A stretch of DNA of 64,000 nucleotides. Source: Treponema phagedenis. Its GTDB lineage: Bacteria > Spirochaetota > Spirochaetia > Treponematales > Treponemataceae. The stretch covers positions 1-64,000 of the forward strand of contig NZ_CP042818.1 in assembly GCF_008153345.1 (NCBI RefSeq), written 5' to 3'. The position numbers were made by a program, and so were the translations under genes. The first letter of the stretch is position 1. Each line of letters begins with the position of its first letter. Below are positions 42,477 through 52,182 of this stretch, in pieces. Below the pieces are notes generated by a model, which ran no database searches, was not told where the DNA came from, and worked only from the letters and a program-made list of their open reading frames with translations.

Positions 42477-43478
42477 ATGAAAACAAGAATAAGACCGATT
42501 GCGCGTGCCGGAGTTTTCGGCTCGGAATCGAATACGCAAATTGTAAGCGAACAAGACTTACAGGAAATTTACGAATCATTTACCGCACAAGATTCAAGCC
42601 CCATCACAATCGGGCATGTTACCGAAGCGGCTGAACCTCGACTCGGATCTGTTGTAAGCCTTGAATTAAAAGACGGTATTTTATACGGCATTATTGAAGA
42701 ACAGGATGAATTAGCGAAAGCCGTTGACGCGGGATTTTTCCCGGAATGCTCAATCGGAGCGAAACGCTCAGGCGAAACCGGAAAATTGTACTTGCACCAT
42801 TTGGCATATTTGGGCGAAGAGCCTGCGGCAATTAAAAGTTTTAAAAAAAATATAAAAGAAAAAATACAGTTGGATGACAGCGGAGTAATTCACGCATTTC
42901 CCGCGGTCTGGAAAATCACATTGTCCGATATGGACGAAGGAGTAAAAAAAATGAATGAACTTGATGAGGCTAAAAAAAGGATAGCCGAACTTGAGGCAGA
43001 GGTTCAAAAACTCACCGCGGAACTTGAAAAAGCAAAGGCCGGGAGTAATGGAAGCGGTGAAGATTTTGAAAAGCTTAAAACTGAAAACGAAGAGTTGAAA
43101 AGAAAGCTTTTAGCATTTCAGGAAAAACACCCTGAAGATGAATTGAGCTTGTCAGATTCCGACCCGCGCACAAAAATGCTTTTGAATGAGCTGCGTAAAA
43201 CAAAAACGGCAAGCCTTATGCAGGCAGCAAAAGGGAAGGTTCCGGCGGCGCATTTAAAAGACCTTGAAGTGTTAGCGAATGGGCTTACATTAAGTAATGA
43301 GCTTTTGCTCTCGGACGGAAAGAAGGCATCAAGCATTGAAACTCTTACGGCAATTTTTAACGCAATGGCTGACCCGGTATTGGGCACTGAAATTGTTTTA
43401 AGTGACCCTGAGGCAAAGAGCGCAGGGCAAGGCGCAAGTTATGCAAGCTCGGCTGCAAAACTTATGGGCGCTTTGTAG
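42477..43478 (+). CDS. Mu I-like prohead protease with fused scaffold region
   Basis: 333 residues. The first 150 match Mu protein I-type prohead protease (PITIGHVTEAAEPRLGSV, FPECSIGAKRSG, YLHHLAYLGEEPAAIKSF). Residues 159-210 are a coiled coil and the rest is scaffold-like. First gene of the rightward structural operon. It lacks a clear Shine-Dalgarno; TATCAT lies 6 nt before the ATG. Confidence 0.87.
   Translation: MKTRIRPIARAGVFGSESNTQIVSEQDLQEIYESFTAQDSSPITIGHVTEAAEPRLGSVVSLELKDGILYGIIEEQDELAKAVDAGFFPECSIGAKRSGETGKLYLHHLAYLGEEPAAIKSFKKNIKEKIQLDDSGVIHAFPAVWKITLSDMDEGVKKMNELDEAKKRIAELEAEVQKLTAELEKAKAGSNGSGEDFEKLKTENEELKRKLLAFQEKHPEDELSLSDSDPRTKMLLNELRKTKTASLMQAAKGKVPAAHLKDLEVLANGLTLSNELLLSDGKKASSIETLTAIFNAMADPVLGTEIVLSDPEAKSAGQGASYASSAAKLMGAL
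42951..43478 (+). CDS. Nested in-frame scaffold protein
   Basis: An internal ATG at 42951, in frame with the protease, is preceded by AAGGAG (42937-42942) at 8-nt spacing, the same ribosome-binding site used by other late genes here. It would give a 175-residue protein consisting of the coiled coil and C-terminal part, as the Mu scaffold Z is nested in gene I. Confidence 0.72.
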   Translation: MNELDEAKKRIAELEAEVQKLTAELEKAKAGSNGSGEDFEKLKTENEELKRKLLAFQEKHPEDELSLSDSDPRTKMLLNELRKTKTASLMQAAKGKVPAAHLKDLEVLANGLTLSNELLLSDGKKASSIETLTAIFNAMADPVLGTEIVLSDPEAKSAGQGASYASSAAKLMGAL

Positions 43479-43504
43479 TTTTTTAATTTAAGGAGATAAA
43501 AAAA

Positions 43505-43852
43505 ATGATTAATGCAAATATCGGAAAAGTTGCAATTGAACAATCAAGCATTCTTTCAGGCAACAATCATATTATCGTTTCGTACTCGCTGAAAGATGGG
43601 CTAAAGGGTTTAAAAGCCGGCACGGCTTTAAAACTGGTTGACGGCAAGCTTGAACATCTTGCAGCCGATACCGAAGATGCAATCGCTCTTTTGCTTTCTG
43701 AGGTTGAGGGCGACAGCAAAGACAGCACCGCAGCGGTCGTTGTCTTCGGTGCGGTAAAAAAGGAAGCGGTAACATTCGGGGCGGACGGTGCGGCTTGTAC
43801 TGAAACCTTGGTTGAGAAGCTCCGTAAAAACGGGCTTTATGCAATTAATTAA
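43505..43852 (+). CDS. Head decoration-like protein
   Basis: 115 residues, beta-rich (LKAGTALKLVDGKLEHLAA ... AVVVFGAVKKEAVTF), like small decoration proteins that stabilise capsids. Placed between the scaffold and major capsid genes, with AAGGAG before the ATG. Confidence 0.7.
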   Translation: MINANIGKVAIEQSSILSGNNHIIVSYSLKDGLKGLKAGTALKLVDGKLEHLAADTEDAIALLLSEVEGDSKDSTAAVVVFGAVKKEAVTFGADGAACTETLVEKLRKNGLYAIN

Positions 43853-43901
43853 AAATGCGGATTAAACGCTTTTAAAAAAGAAATTTTAAGGAGATTTTAC
43901 G

Positions 43902-44897
43902 ATGATTAAAACGCAATTAACAGGGGCGCTCAATGCGTTTTTTAATTTAAAGAATTTTACCGATGTGGTAAGCGGTCTACCAAAGCCGCAAACGCCGATG
44001 ACCGATCTACTCTTTCCGGCTGCAAGCCGAAAGCAAAAAACAAGTCCGTATATTGCGGTTGCTGACATTCAAAATGTAACCGGTGCCGTTCCGGTTGTCT
44101 TACGCGGAACAAAGTCCTATGCGGTAGGCGGCGATAAAAAATCGCTCGGCATGATTGAAGTGCAGCCTTTGAGCATGAACAGATTTATATCCGGGGCTGA
44201 ATTAAATAACCTTATTGCAATGGGCGATGTTGAGAACATTAACGCAAAACTGACCGAGGTAATCGAGAACTTACGCGACCGCACGGCGGTATCAACTGAA
44301 ATTCTTGTATGCCAATCGTTGAGCGGAAGGATAGCGTATCCTGCAAGTATCGAAGGCGGAGCCGATGATATATATCAGGTCGAAATCGGCAAGCTTAAAG
44401 AATTAAGTGCTGCCGCTCTTACCGCTACGGCAACATTGGCTGATGTGCAAAAAGAACTTGAATCGCAATTTGTTGAGCAGCAAAAAACGGGCGCATCTGC
44501 TGATGTAGTATTCTTAGTTGGCTCAGATGTGTATTCAAAAATCATTGACATTATCGCAAAGGTAACAAGTAACGTTCCGGTTCAATGGACAGAAACAGGC
44601 TGCACCTTATTCGGTAAATATAAACTTATGCCAATGAGCGGCACCTACGCACTTCCGGGACAAACGGCAACAACGCCTATAGTGGATGCAAAATCAATTC
44701 AGACTATTGATCTAAAAAACACCGGTAAGTTGTTTTATGCTGCCCTCGATGAGCTTGATGCAAAGCTGCAACCCTTGCCGTTTTTCGCAAGCTATGAAGA
44801 GATAACCGATCCTTCAGGGATTAAGGTTTTATCCTCTTCAAAACCATTGCCGGCATTTGCAGTTTCAAAATCAACAATTAAGAAGTATTTAAAATAG
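43902..44897 (+). CDS. Major capsid protein (by position)
   Basis: 331 residues, without a signal peptide, between the decoration and connector genes where transposable phages keep the major head protein. The N-terminus (FFNLKNFTDVVSGLPKPQTPMTDLLFPAASR) and the P-loop-free beta-rich body fit a HK97-fold capsid; the family is not firmly recognised. AAGGAG precedes the ATG. Confidence 0.75.
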   Translation: MIKTQLTGALNAFFNLKNFTDVVSGLPKPQTPMTDLLFPAASRKQKTSPYIAVADIQNVTGAVPVVLRGTKSYAVGGDKKSLGMIEVQPLSMNRFISGAELNNLIAMGDVENINAKLTEVIENLRDRTAVSTEILVCQSLSGRIAYPASIEGGADDIYQVEIGKLKELSAAALTATATLADVQKELESQFVEQQKTGASADVVFLVGSDVYSKIIDIIAKVTSNVPVQWTETGCTLFGKYKLMPMSGTYALPGQTATTPIVDAKSIQTIDLKNTGKLFYAALDELDAKLQPLPFFASYEEITDPSGIKVLSSSKPLPAFAVSKSTIKKYLK

Positions 44898-44958
44898 AAC
44901 CCTCTATTTATGTAAAAATGTCGATGTAAAAAAGTTTATGTTAAGGAGATGATGGAAA

Positions 44959-45417
44959 ATGAGTAACAAGATGTTTAATTTACCCGCCAATCCGGCCAAC
45001 ATTCCTCCGTCGGGGAAACAGGCGGGAACTTCGCGCACTCAATCTATCATCTCCGTTTTTGATATTAAAAATTTTATATCGCCAAAACTGTATAGCGAAT
45101 TGAGTTGGGATGAAGATCGTGCAGCGGATGAGGTAACGCAAGATTGTATCAATCGTGCTGAAGAATTAGCGGAAACGCTCCTTCATTTAGTCGGCGAAAA
45201 AATAAATCCTTTTAGCAGAACACAAAAGGAAGTGTTAAAAATTTTAACCGTATACGAGCTTTACACGTATAACGGCGACCGCATAAAAGCAAAGGAGTAC
45301 ATGGAGCGCGCAGAGCGTTTAATAAGCGACCGGTACCGCTCCATTGAAAAAGAGCGGGAAGCGGTGTTGCCTGAAATTGCATTGACAAATCCTAAAAGTG
45401 AGAAGGTAAAAAAATGA
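44959..45417 (+). CDS. Head-tail connector-like protein
   Basis: 152 residues. The helical core FDIKNFISPKLYSELSWDE ... AEELAETLLHLVG resembles Mu gp36-type adaptor proteins. It overlaps the next gene by 4 nt. AAGGAG precedes the ATG. Confidence 0.72.
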   Translation: MSNKMFNLPANPANIPPSGKQAGTSRTQSIISVFDIKNFISPKLYSELSWDEDRAADEVTQDCINRAEELAETLLHLVGEKINPFSRTQKEVLKILTVYELYTYNGDRIKAKEYMERAERLISDRYRSIEKEREAVLPEIALTNPKSEKVKK

Positions 45418-46028
45418 AGATACAAGTTACGCTTCAATATGATAATTTAAAACCTGCAGATTCTCTAGCTCCTCTTATGAAAGAGTTTTCGCTTATGGGT
45501 TTAAGTGCAATTCAAAAAAATATTGAAAGCAATGTAAAGCCTGAAAATGCGCCGCTTACAAAGTCGGTAAAGCAGGGAGACAATACGCTTCGAGATTACG
45601 GAAAACTTCGCGCAAGCCTTACCGCGCGGCACTCGGAAACGGAAGCGATAATCGGAACAAAGGTTCCGTATGCACGAACTCACAATCCTGAAAACGGCGA
45701 AAAAGAAACGGTTATTCGTCCTAAAAACGCGCAGTATTTGTGCATCCCCGCAAGTCCTTATACAAGAACGTTATTTAGGCGTTACGGATTTTCTCCGCGT
45801 AACGTTATTGACGGATTAAAAAAGAACGGCGTTTCAGTGTATCGCCCGTATAGAAAAGGAACGAGTACAAGGGCGAATGTTATTTTGGCAAAAGAAAAAG
45901 ACGAAGAGCCGAAAGTAATTTTTATTTTAAAAAAACAAATAACAATCCCTGCGCGCCCGTTTATGTTTTTACCGGATTCAGTAATTAAAGCAATGGAAAA
46001 AAGAGCGGAGGACTATTGTGCCGTGTAA
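45414..46028 (+). CDS. Phage virion morphogenesis protein (Mu G-like)
   Basis: 204 residues. LTKSVKQGDNTLRDYGKLRASLT, VPYARTHNPENG and the ending TIPARPFMFLPDS match the phage virion morphogenesis/tail completion family, which joins heads to tails. Overlaps both neighbours. Confidence 0.85.
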   Translation: MKIQVTLQYDNLKPADSLAPLMKEFSLMGLSAIQKNIESNVKPENAPLTKSVKQGDNTLRDYGKLRASLTARHSETEAIIGTKVPYARTHNPENGEKETVIRPKNAQYLCIPASPYTRTLFRRYGFSPRNVIDGLKKNGVSVYRPYRKGTSTRANVILAKEKDEEPKVIFILKKQITIPARPFMFLPDSVIKAMEKRAEDYCAV

Positions 46029-46467
46029 TTTTTTAAAAATCATAAAATCCTATGCAGGGCTTTTATCGGAACAAACAAAAACGCCGGTAATCATTGCGCC
46101 GAGCGAAGTGAAGTCGGAGAAATTCCATGTTGAGCTTACACTGTTGCCGCACCCGGCATTAATTGGAAACGGGAGAGCACGTTTTAGAATGCGCGGCACC
46201 GTCTTCGCGGAAATCCCCGCAAGTGAGCCGGCAATAAATGACTGCTTATCCCGCTCTCTAGCATTAGCACAATTCTTTGATGATACGCAAGGTTTCACCA
46301 TTCAAAATAAAACGAATGAGCAAAAAGGAATATACGGCTTAGCGTATCACCGACCATTACGGGATGATGACGACCTCTTTTCAGATTTAGAATCGGAGGA
46401 GCGATCTTATTCATACAATGAAAGTTGGCTCATCGAACTTGAATTCAATCTCGATGAAGTAATGTAA
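46018..46467 (+). CDS. Tail terminator-like protein (Mu gp37-like, DUF1834)
   Basis: 149 residues starting at GTG (46018), overlapping the previous gene by 11 nt. LLPHPALIGNGRARFRMRGTVF and the C-terminal ESWLIELEFNLDEVM suit the DUF1834 tail completion family. Confidence 0.68.
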   Translation: MPCNFLKIIKSYAGLLSEQTKTPVIIAPSEVKSEKFHVELTLLPHPALIGNGRARFRMRGTVFAEIPASEPAINDCLSRSLALAQFFDDTQGFTIQNKTNEQKGIYGLAYHRPLRDDDDLFSDLESEERSYSYNESWLIELEFNLDEVM

Positions 46468-46493
46468 AAATCGTTTTTAAGGAGTTAAAAAAA

Positions 46494-47345
46494 ATGGATG
46501 TAACAAAATCACGATACCCGAATAGTATCGTTCTTGCAAGTGCGAAAATTGAAATTTCAAAAAAAGATATTTTACTTGACCGCATTGCTAAAACATGGGA
46601 TTTGCAGGAGTTGGAAGATCTAGGGCTTGCGCGCGGAATTAAAATTTCTTTTTCCTCAAGCAAAATTGACATCAAGGCTGACAACGGCACGGTGCCAATT
46701 AAAGGACAAACGGATGTTAAGGGCAAGGTTGAGTTTGCGCTACTTGAAAGGCATATTCCGCTTTTAGGTACTATAATGCACGGACTTGTAACCGTAAGCA
46801 CACAGGGGGGAAAAGAGCAGGAAAAAAGCGAAAAGCTTCAAGCAAACACATTCGCCCTCGATAAGTTTTATGAATTCAGCCATGCAAGTTTTGATAATAG
46901 TAAGCCGAAGGATATTACTATCAAGCAGGGCGGTAAAAATTTAACCCAATCCGATTATGAAATATCTCAAAGTAAATCTGGAGCATGGGGTTATAAGTTT
47001 TTACCGACAGGTACTTGCGATATAACAAAGCCTATAACAATCGAATATAAAACAATACCGATTAAAAGCTATCGGTTAACAAAAGGTTCAGGCGGAGTTG
47101 TACAGCCGATATCAATGCGCTTAACAAACAGTCGTAAAGCCGATGACGGACGAATTATCAATCGCACGTTTGAATTCCCGTATGGCTTTTATGATGGAGA
47201 AGATTCAATTCAATTAAAATCAAAAAACGATTCGGACAATGTCGCAGAAGTTCCGATGAGTTTTGAATTTTCTCCGCATCCCGATTTAATCGGCGATGAA
47301 GAACTTGAACCCGGAAGTTTGTATCGAGAAGATCAAGACGTGTAA
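46494..47345 (+). CDS. Major tail tube protein
   Basis: 283 residues. Beta-rich, with an insertion of Ig-like character (about 125-180, FSHASFDNSKPKDITIKQ). The position just before the tail chaperone and tape measure genes is where the tube gene of long-tailed siphoviruses lies. No sheath gene precedes it, which argues against a contractile tail. AAGGAG precedes the ATG. Confidence 0.72.
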   Translation: MDVTKSRYPNSIVLASAKIEISKKDILLDRIAKTWDLQELEDLGLARGIKISFSSSKIDIKADNGTVPIKGQTDVKGKVEFALLERHIPLLGTIMHGLVTVSTQGGKEQEKSEKLQANTFALDKFYEFSHASFDNSKPKDITIKQGGKNLTQSDYEISQSKSGAWGYKFLPTGTCDITKPITIEYKTIPIKSYRLTKGSGGVVQPISMRLTNSRKADDGRIINRTFEFPYGFYDGEDSIQLKSKNDSDNVAEVPMSFEFSPHPDLIGDEELEPGSLYREDQDV

Positions 47346-47426
47346 TAAAATGTTTTTTTTTGCCGGATGCAAGTGCGCAACCGGCAAAGATTTTAAAAAA
47401 AAGTTAAGGAACAAAAGGTAAAAAAA

Positions 47427-47813
47427 ATGAAAATGGTAAATCTTGATTTATTAAAAGCTGAAAGCGTAAAGATAAAATTTTTAGAAAAAGAATTTGAAAT
47501 AGGCTATATTCCTTCAGGGCTTGCAATTCCCTTACTTGATAATCATAATCAAAACGTAGAAACGCAAAAAGAAGATGACCCGCCTGAAAAATTATTCCAT
47601 GATACGGTGCGCTCGGTTTCTCTTTTTTGTTCATTTTTTCATCCTGAGTTTACCGAAGATTATTTACTAAAAAATGCAACTGCGCAGCAAATCGATGCAA
47701 TGTATCAAAATATAATATACGCAATTCTTACCAATTTCACTTCTGCAATTCCAAGCGATGGAGAAGAGTCTTCAGATGACGATATTGAAAAAAAAACGAC
47801 TGGGGAGAAATAA
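47427..47813 (+). CDS. Tail assembly chaperone, zero-frame product (G-like)
   Basis: 128 residues ending in an acidic tail (GEESSDDDIEKKTTGEK). Directly upstream of the tape measure gene, as lambda G. A9 run near the end permits a -1 shift into the next frame. AAGGT lies before the ATG. Confidence 0.8.
   Translation: MKMVNLDLLKAESVKIKFLEKEFEIGYIPSGLAIPLLDNHNQNVETQKEDDPPEKLFHDTVRSVSLFCSFFHPEFTEDYLLKNATAQQIDAMYQNIIYAILTNFTSAIPSDGEESSDDDIEKKTTGEK
47788..47796 (+). promoter_or_regulatory. Predicted -1 programmed frameshift site of the tail chaperone
   Basis: GAA AAA AAA ACG contains the slippery heptamer A AAA AAA. The -1 frame has a TGA ending at 47788, so it is open only from here on, and it ends at 48004 close to the tape measure gene, as in lambda G-T. 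Confidence 0.75.
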
Positions 47814-48004
47814 TTAACCATGCGCTTTTAATGTATAACATAACAGAGCGCGAAATATTAACTGAATGGAGCCTTGAAACTTTGGTTAACAAGGTGCGCG
47901 CAGGATTTAATTTTGAATTGATGAAAAAAGGTATTCCGATTAAAAAAGAAAAAAAGTTATTAACACAATCGGAAGTTGATAATATCGAAGATTTGTATCG
48001 ATAG
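47789..48004 (+). CDS. T-like extension of the tail chaperone (-1 frame)
   Basis: About 70 codons: NDWGEIINHALLMYNITEREI then a helical end (LLTQSEVDNIEDLYR). A slip at the A9 run yields a G-T fusion of about 192 residues. An ATG at 47831 has no ribosome-binding site, so separate translation is unlikely. The acidic W-x-x-I-x-x-A-L-x-Y pattern is reminiscent of T domains. Confidence 0.75.
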   Translation, partial: KKNDWGEIINHALLMYNITEREILTEWSLETLVNKVRAGFNFELMKKGIPIKKEKKLLTQSEVDNIEDLYR

Positions 48005-48044
48005 ATTTAAATATTTTAAAAAAAAAGTTTAGGATGTAAAAAAA

Positions 48045-51000
48045 ATGGCAACAGTGCGAGAGCTCATTTTTAAAATCACTGGGGACAATGAAAAATTTAA
48101 AGCCGCAATTGATGAGTCAAAAAAAGCCCTCGATGATTTTAATAAAAAAACAAAAGACGTAAGCGAGCTTTATGGCAGTATTGCAAAGCAAGCGGCAATT
48201 GCAACAACAGCGATTGCCGCTGTCGGCATTGCAACTGCAAAAATGGCGGTTGAATTTAACGAAGGCTTTGGGAAGGTGCAAACACTTATTCCGGGAGCTA
48301 CAGAGCGCATTGCAGAACTTGAAGAAAACGTCCTAAATCTTTCTCCTGCTGTCGGCAAAACAACCAAAGATTTAACCGAAGGCTTATACGAAATAATCTC
48401 CGCATTCGGAGATTCAGCCGATAGCGCAAAGAATCTTGAACTTGCCGCAAAGGGAGCAACGGCGGGAGGGGCAACTACAAAAGAATCTATTAAGCTTTTA
48501 TCTGCCGTAACAAAAGCATACGGGAACACTTCTTTTGAAGCTCAAAAAAGGGTTTCAGATTTAGCCTTCACAACATTAAAGCTCGGACAAACATCAATGA
48601 GCGATCTTGCTGTTTCCATGCAGCGGGTAACATCGATGAATAATGATCTCGGTGTCTCTCAAGAAGAACTTTTTGCCATATTCTCTTCCGGAACCGGTGT
48701 AATCGGCGGAGCTGCGGAAGTTTCAACAAAGCTTTCGGCTGTATATACTGAATTGCAAAAACCGCAAGAGAGGCTTGCAAAAAGTTTTAAAGAATTAGGA
48801 GTTGCAACCGGTGAAGAACTCATTGCAAAATTTGGAGGACTTTCCGGAGCACTGCAAGCATTAAAATCGGTAGCCGATAAAACAGGGGAACCTATTAGTA
48901 ATCTTTTCGGTTCTGCTGAAGCGGGGAAACTCGCCTTGTATGCGGCGGGAAAAGGAGCTGCAAAATTCGCAAGCGACTTAGAAGCAATGAACGAATCGGC
49001 GGGGGCTACCGAGCAGGCATTTAACGATGCAACCGTAGCGGGACCAAATGCGTTCGGTTTCCAGCTTGAACAAGCAAAACTTAACGCACAAAGCTTCGCA
49101 ATTAAACTTGGCCAAGAATTAATTCCGAGTTTACAAGCCCTTTTATCTCCCGTCTTTAAACTTGCCGAGTGGCTTAAAAATTTAAATGAAGAACAACTGC
49201 GTCTTATTATTTCAACAGGAAAAGTTCTTATCACATTCACAGCGGTAACCGCCGGGGCATTTGGATTGGTAAAAGGAATCATTGCCGTGCAGCGAGGTTT
49301 AAGAGCAATGGACGCCGCATTTAAAGTTATCGGTGCGAGCAACCCGTTTATGCTTGCAATTGCCGGAGCCGCAGCAGCTGTTGTTGCAATTAAAGAAGTA
49401 TGTAATTGGATTGATTATGCAGCAGACAAACAACGCCAATACAGACTTGCATCTCTCGATAAAGAAAATCGACACGCAGTAGAAGCACAAGGCGTCCATG
49501 AAATTGCAAAACAATACGGAACGCTTTTGGCAAAAAAAGAAAAGACCGCACAAGAGACGGAGAGGCTTGTACAGCTTGAAAAAAAACTTGCAGATATTAC
49601 GCAAGACTATAGCGAAACACCGAACACAAATACTTTTTTAGCTTCGGCAAAAAATGAAGCGGCAATTCTTGAAATGAATATTGCAAAAAAAGAAGAACTT
49701 ATTGAACAAAAAGAACGGGAAAGAGAAGAATCTTCAAAAAATGCAAACGAAAAAGCAGTACAACGAATTGACGAAGAAATAAAAAAAACAAAAGAGTATA
49801 TTGAAAATGCGCGCATGGCTGTTGCTGCACTAAGAGACTTAAACAAAGAATCTTTTGCCCCGGAATTGGAACCGGAAAAATTATCAATGCCGGAAATTAC
49901 TAGCGGCAAGGGAAAAGAAAGCAGTGAAAAAACACAGGCGGAACGTCTTTCCGATTTGGAAAAAGAACATAAAGCTGAAACTGAATTAATAAAAAAATCT
50001 GTTGCAGATAAAAAAGAACAAGAAGAGTTACTTTTAAAAAATGAAGAAGCTTTTTATAAAAAAAGACTTGAGCTTTTACAAACCTTTCATAAAGAAAATG
50101 TTACAAAAAATTTAAAAGAAAATGCGGAGCAAAATTTAACCGTTGAGCAGTCCCTTGCAAAAGCAGTTGGTGCTGCACATGAAACAATTTTAGAAGAAAC
50201 AAAAAAAACAAATGACGAACTTGACAGGATCTCCGATGAGCGGCACAAAAAAGAAATTGAAAAAATAAATAAAATTACGGACGAAACAAAAAACGCTGTT
50301 GAGCTTGAAGTAAAATTAAAAGCGGAAGCAGGGCAAATTGAAGGCCGCTCCGACAAAGAAAAAGACCGAGCTGCATGGAAGGAAAAAGCTGCCCTCTATC
50401 AGCAAAAACAAAATGAGCTATTACAGCAATACATTGATTTACAGAGCTCAGCAAAAAAAGAAGATAAAGAAAAGGCGGAGGCAATAAAAAAGCAAGCGGA
50501 CAATATTGGAGTGCTTGCAGAAGAAGCGGCAAAGAAAGCACGCGATGCTTTTGCAGACGCGGCCCGCAACATTGCCGATAAGCTTTCAGAAATCGGCAAT
50601 GTTATAAGCTCAACTTTTTCGCAAATTGCAGATGCAGCGCAAGGATTTATAAATAATAAAGAAGAGAAGCGAAGACAAGAGACCGCAATTCGCCTTGCTG
50701 AAATTGAGCGTGAAAAAAACGAAACGCTTTTAGAAATTGACAATGAGCTTTCAGAAAAAAGAGAGCAAAAACAAATTGAAGATGCAGAACGGGAAGAGCA
50801 ACGCCGGCAAGAGGAATACGAAAAACGACAGGCGGAATCAAATCGAAACATACAGGAGCTTTCAGGAAGTTTTGAAGTTGAAACAAACTTGATAAAACTC
50901 CGCAACACGGAACAGCAGCTTGAAGCGGCTCGAAAGAAAAAAGCGGAAGACGCAGCACATAAAAAAGCGGAAGATGAAAAAATAAAACGCGACAAAGAAG

Positions 51001-51686
51001 CGCGCATGCAAGAGGTTGCCTTATTAAACGCAAAAGCTCAAGCCGAACATGAATACGCGGTTACACGAATTACAACAGAAAACGCTGCAGGAGATGCCGC
51101 CGCAAAGGCTGCACAGGAAGCTGCAAAATGGCAAAAGGCACAAGGTGTTATTAGCATGAGTATTAAAGCAGCAATAGAAACGGCGGAAGCGGTTGCGCAG
51201 TTTGCACTTGGTGTTGCCGGAAATCCGCAAGGGTTTGCAGCAGGAGCTGCACATACTGCTGCCGCTGTAATGGCAGGCGTACAAATAGGCGTTATTGCGG
51301 GGCAACCCTTACCGCCCGACTACATCCAGCAAGCCTTACCGCCTGCACCTCGCCCGATTAAATTCGCACAAGGCGGTATTGTTATGCCGAGTGCAGCGGG
51401 TACCGGCATCACCTTACCGAACGGCGCCCCGGGGCTTGTCGCTGAAGCGGGAATCCCTGAAGTGATACTGCCACTTAACTTGCCGAATCTTGAAACAATG
51501 TTTAAAGCCGCAGGAATTTATAACACCGATAACAGCGCAAGTACGAATTATTCTGCAACATACAATGTCGAAGTTGTGCACAATCAAGGAGATGATTTAG
51601 AAGAAAGTATTTTAAACGCACTAAGAAATCACGACCGTGAAGTATACAACATTGTCGAAGAAGGAAATAAAAACTGGCGTGTTTAA
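48045..51686 (+). CDS. Tail tape measure protein
   Basis: 1213 residues. N-terminal TP901-like tape measure region (about 60-340, VGKTTKDLTEGLYEIISAFG), hydrophobic stretches at about 390-460, then a very long charged coiled coil (about 480-1000) and an alanine-rich hydrophobic region (about 1035-1090). It fixes tail length; at roughly 0.15 nm per residue a tail near 180 nm would be expected. The largest phage gene. Confidence 0.93.
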   Translation: MATVRELIFKITGDNEKFKAAIDESKKALDDFNKKTKDVSELYGSIAKQAAIATTAIAAVGIATAKMAVEFNEGFGKVQTLIPGATERIAELEENVLNLSPAVGKTTKDLTEGLYEIISAFGDSADSAKNLELAAKGATAGGATTKESIKLLSAVTKAYGNTSFEAQKRVSDLAFTTLKLGQTSMSDLAVSMQRVTSMNNDLGVSQEELFAIFSSGTGVIGGAAEVSTKLSAVYTELQKPQERLAKSFKELGVATGEELIAKFGGLSGALQALKSVADKTGEPISNLFGSAEAGKLALYAAGKGAAKFASDLEAMNESAGATEQAFNDATVAGPNAFGFQLEQAKLNAQSFAIKLGQELIPSLQALLSPVFKLAEWLKNLNEEQLRLIISTGKVLITFTAVTAGAFGLVKGIIAVQRGLRAMDAAFKVIGASNPFMLAIAGAAAAVVAIKEVCNWIDYAADKQRQYRLASLDKENRHAVEAQGVHEIAKQYGTLLAKKEKTAQETERLVQLEKKLADITQDYSETPNTNTFLASAKNEAAILEMNIAKKEELIEQKEREREESSKNANEKAVQRIDEEIKKTKEYIENARMAVAALRDLNKESFAPELEPEKLSMPEITSGKGKESSEKTQAERLSDLEKEHKAETELIKKSVADKKEQEELLLKNEEAFYKKRLELLQTFHKENVTKNLKENAEQNLTVEQSLAKAVGAAHETILEETKKTNDELDRISDERHKKEIEKINKITDETKNAVELEVKLKAEAGQIEGRSDKEKDRAAWKEKAALYQQKQNELLQQYIDLQSSAKKEDKEKAEAIKKQADNIGVLAEEAAKKARDAFADAARNIADKLSEIGNVISSTFSQIADAAQGFINNKEEKRRQETAIRLAEIEREKNETLLEIDNELSEKREQKQIEDAEREEQRRQEEYEKRQAESNRNIQELSGSFEVETNLIKLRNTEQQLEAARKKKAEDAAHKKAEDEKIKRDKEARMQEVALLNAKAQAEHEYAVTRITTENAAGDAAAKAAQEAAKWQKAQGVISMSIKAAIETAEAVAQFALGVAGNPQGFAAGAAHTAAAVMAGVQIGVIAGQPLPPDYIQQALPPAPRPIKFAQGGIVMPSAAGTGITLPNGAPGLVAEAGIPEVILPLNLPNLETMFKAAGIYNTDNSASTNYSATYNVEVVHNQGDDLEESILNALRNHDREVYNIVEEGNKNWRV

Positions 51687-51711
51687 ACATTAAGGAGTTA
51701 AAAAAAAGAAC

Positions 51712-52149
51712 ATGACCGAACAAGAATATATTACCAAACACTATCCGCAAGATGTCATTGTAATTGACGGGGAATTTTTCCCCCTACCACTCGGCGGAAA
51801 AATTACAATTGAGCAAAAAGAAATCGCCTCGCAGCTTACAACTGCAAACGGTACAAAACGAAAAGACATAATCAGAAAATATGAATCAGCTTCGATTAGG
51901 TTTGCAACACTGTTTGATGAGGGATTAAACACCATTCAAATGATTATTAGATGTATTGAACAAACCGACTTTGAAAAAGAAAAATCGCTATTTATCAAAA
52001 AACAACACATGCCGGCAACCGCTGCAAGATTTAACCGGGAACACTTTCATGCAATTAAAATAGAAGTGGTCGGCACAATAAAAATAAATTTTCAATTTAG
52101 AAAAAATAATTGCTATATTTATTCAGGTGTGAATTTAAAAATAAACTAA
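51712..52149 (+). CDS. Tail protein of unknown type after the tape measure
   Basis: 145 residues. LPLGGKITIEQKEIASQLTT and the following KRKDIIRKYESASIRF suggest a small baseplate or distal tail protein. AAGGAG is 17 nt from the ATG. No firm family. Confidence 0.65.
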   Translation: MTEQEYITKHYPQDVIVIDGEFFPLPLGGKITIEQKEIASQLTTANGTKRKDIIRKYESASIRFATLFDEGLNTIQMIIRCIEQTDFEKEKSLFIKKQHMPATAARFNREHFHAIKIEVVGTIKINFQFRKNNCYIYSGVNLKIN

Positions 52150-52182
52150 AAAAAAAATTACTATAAATTAAGGAGTAAAAAA

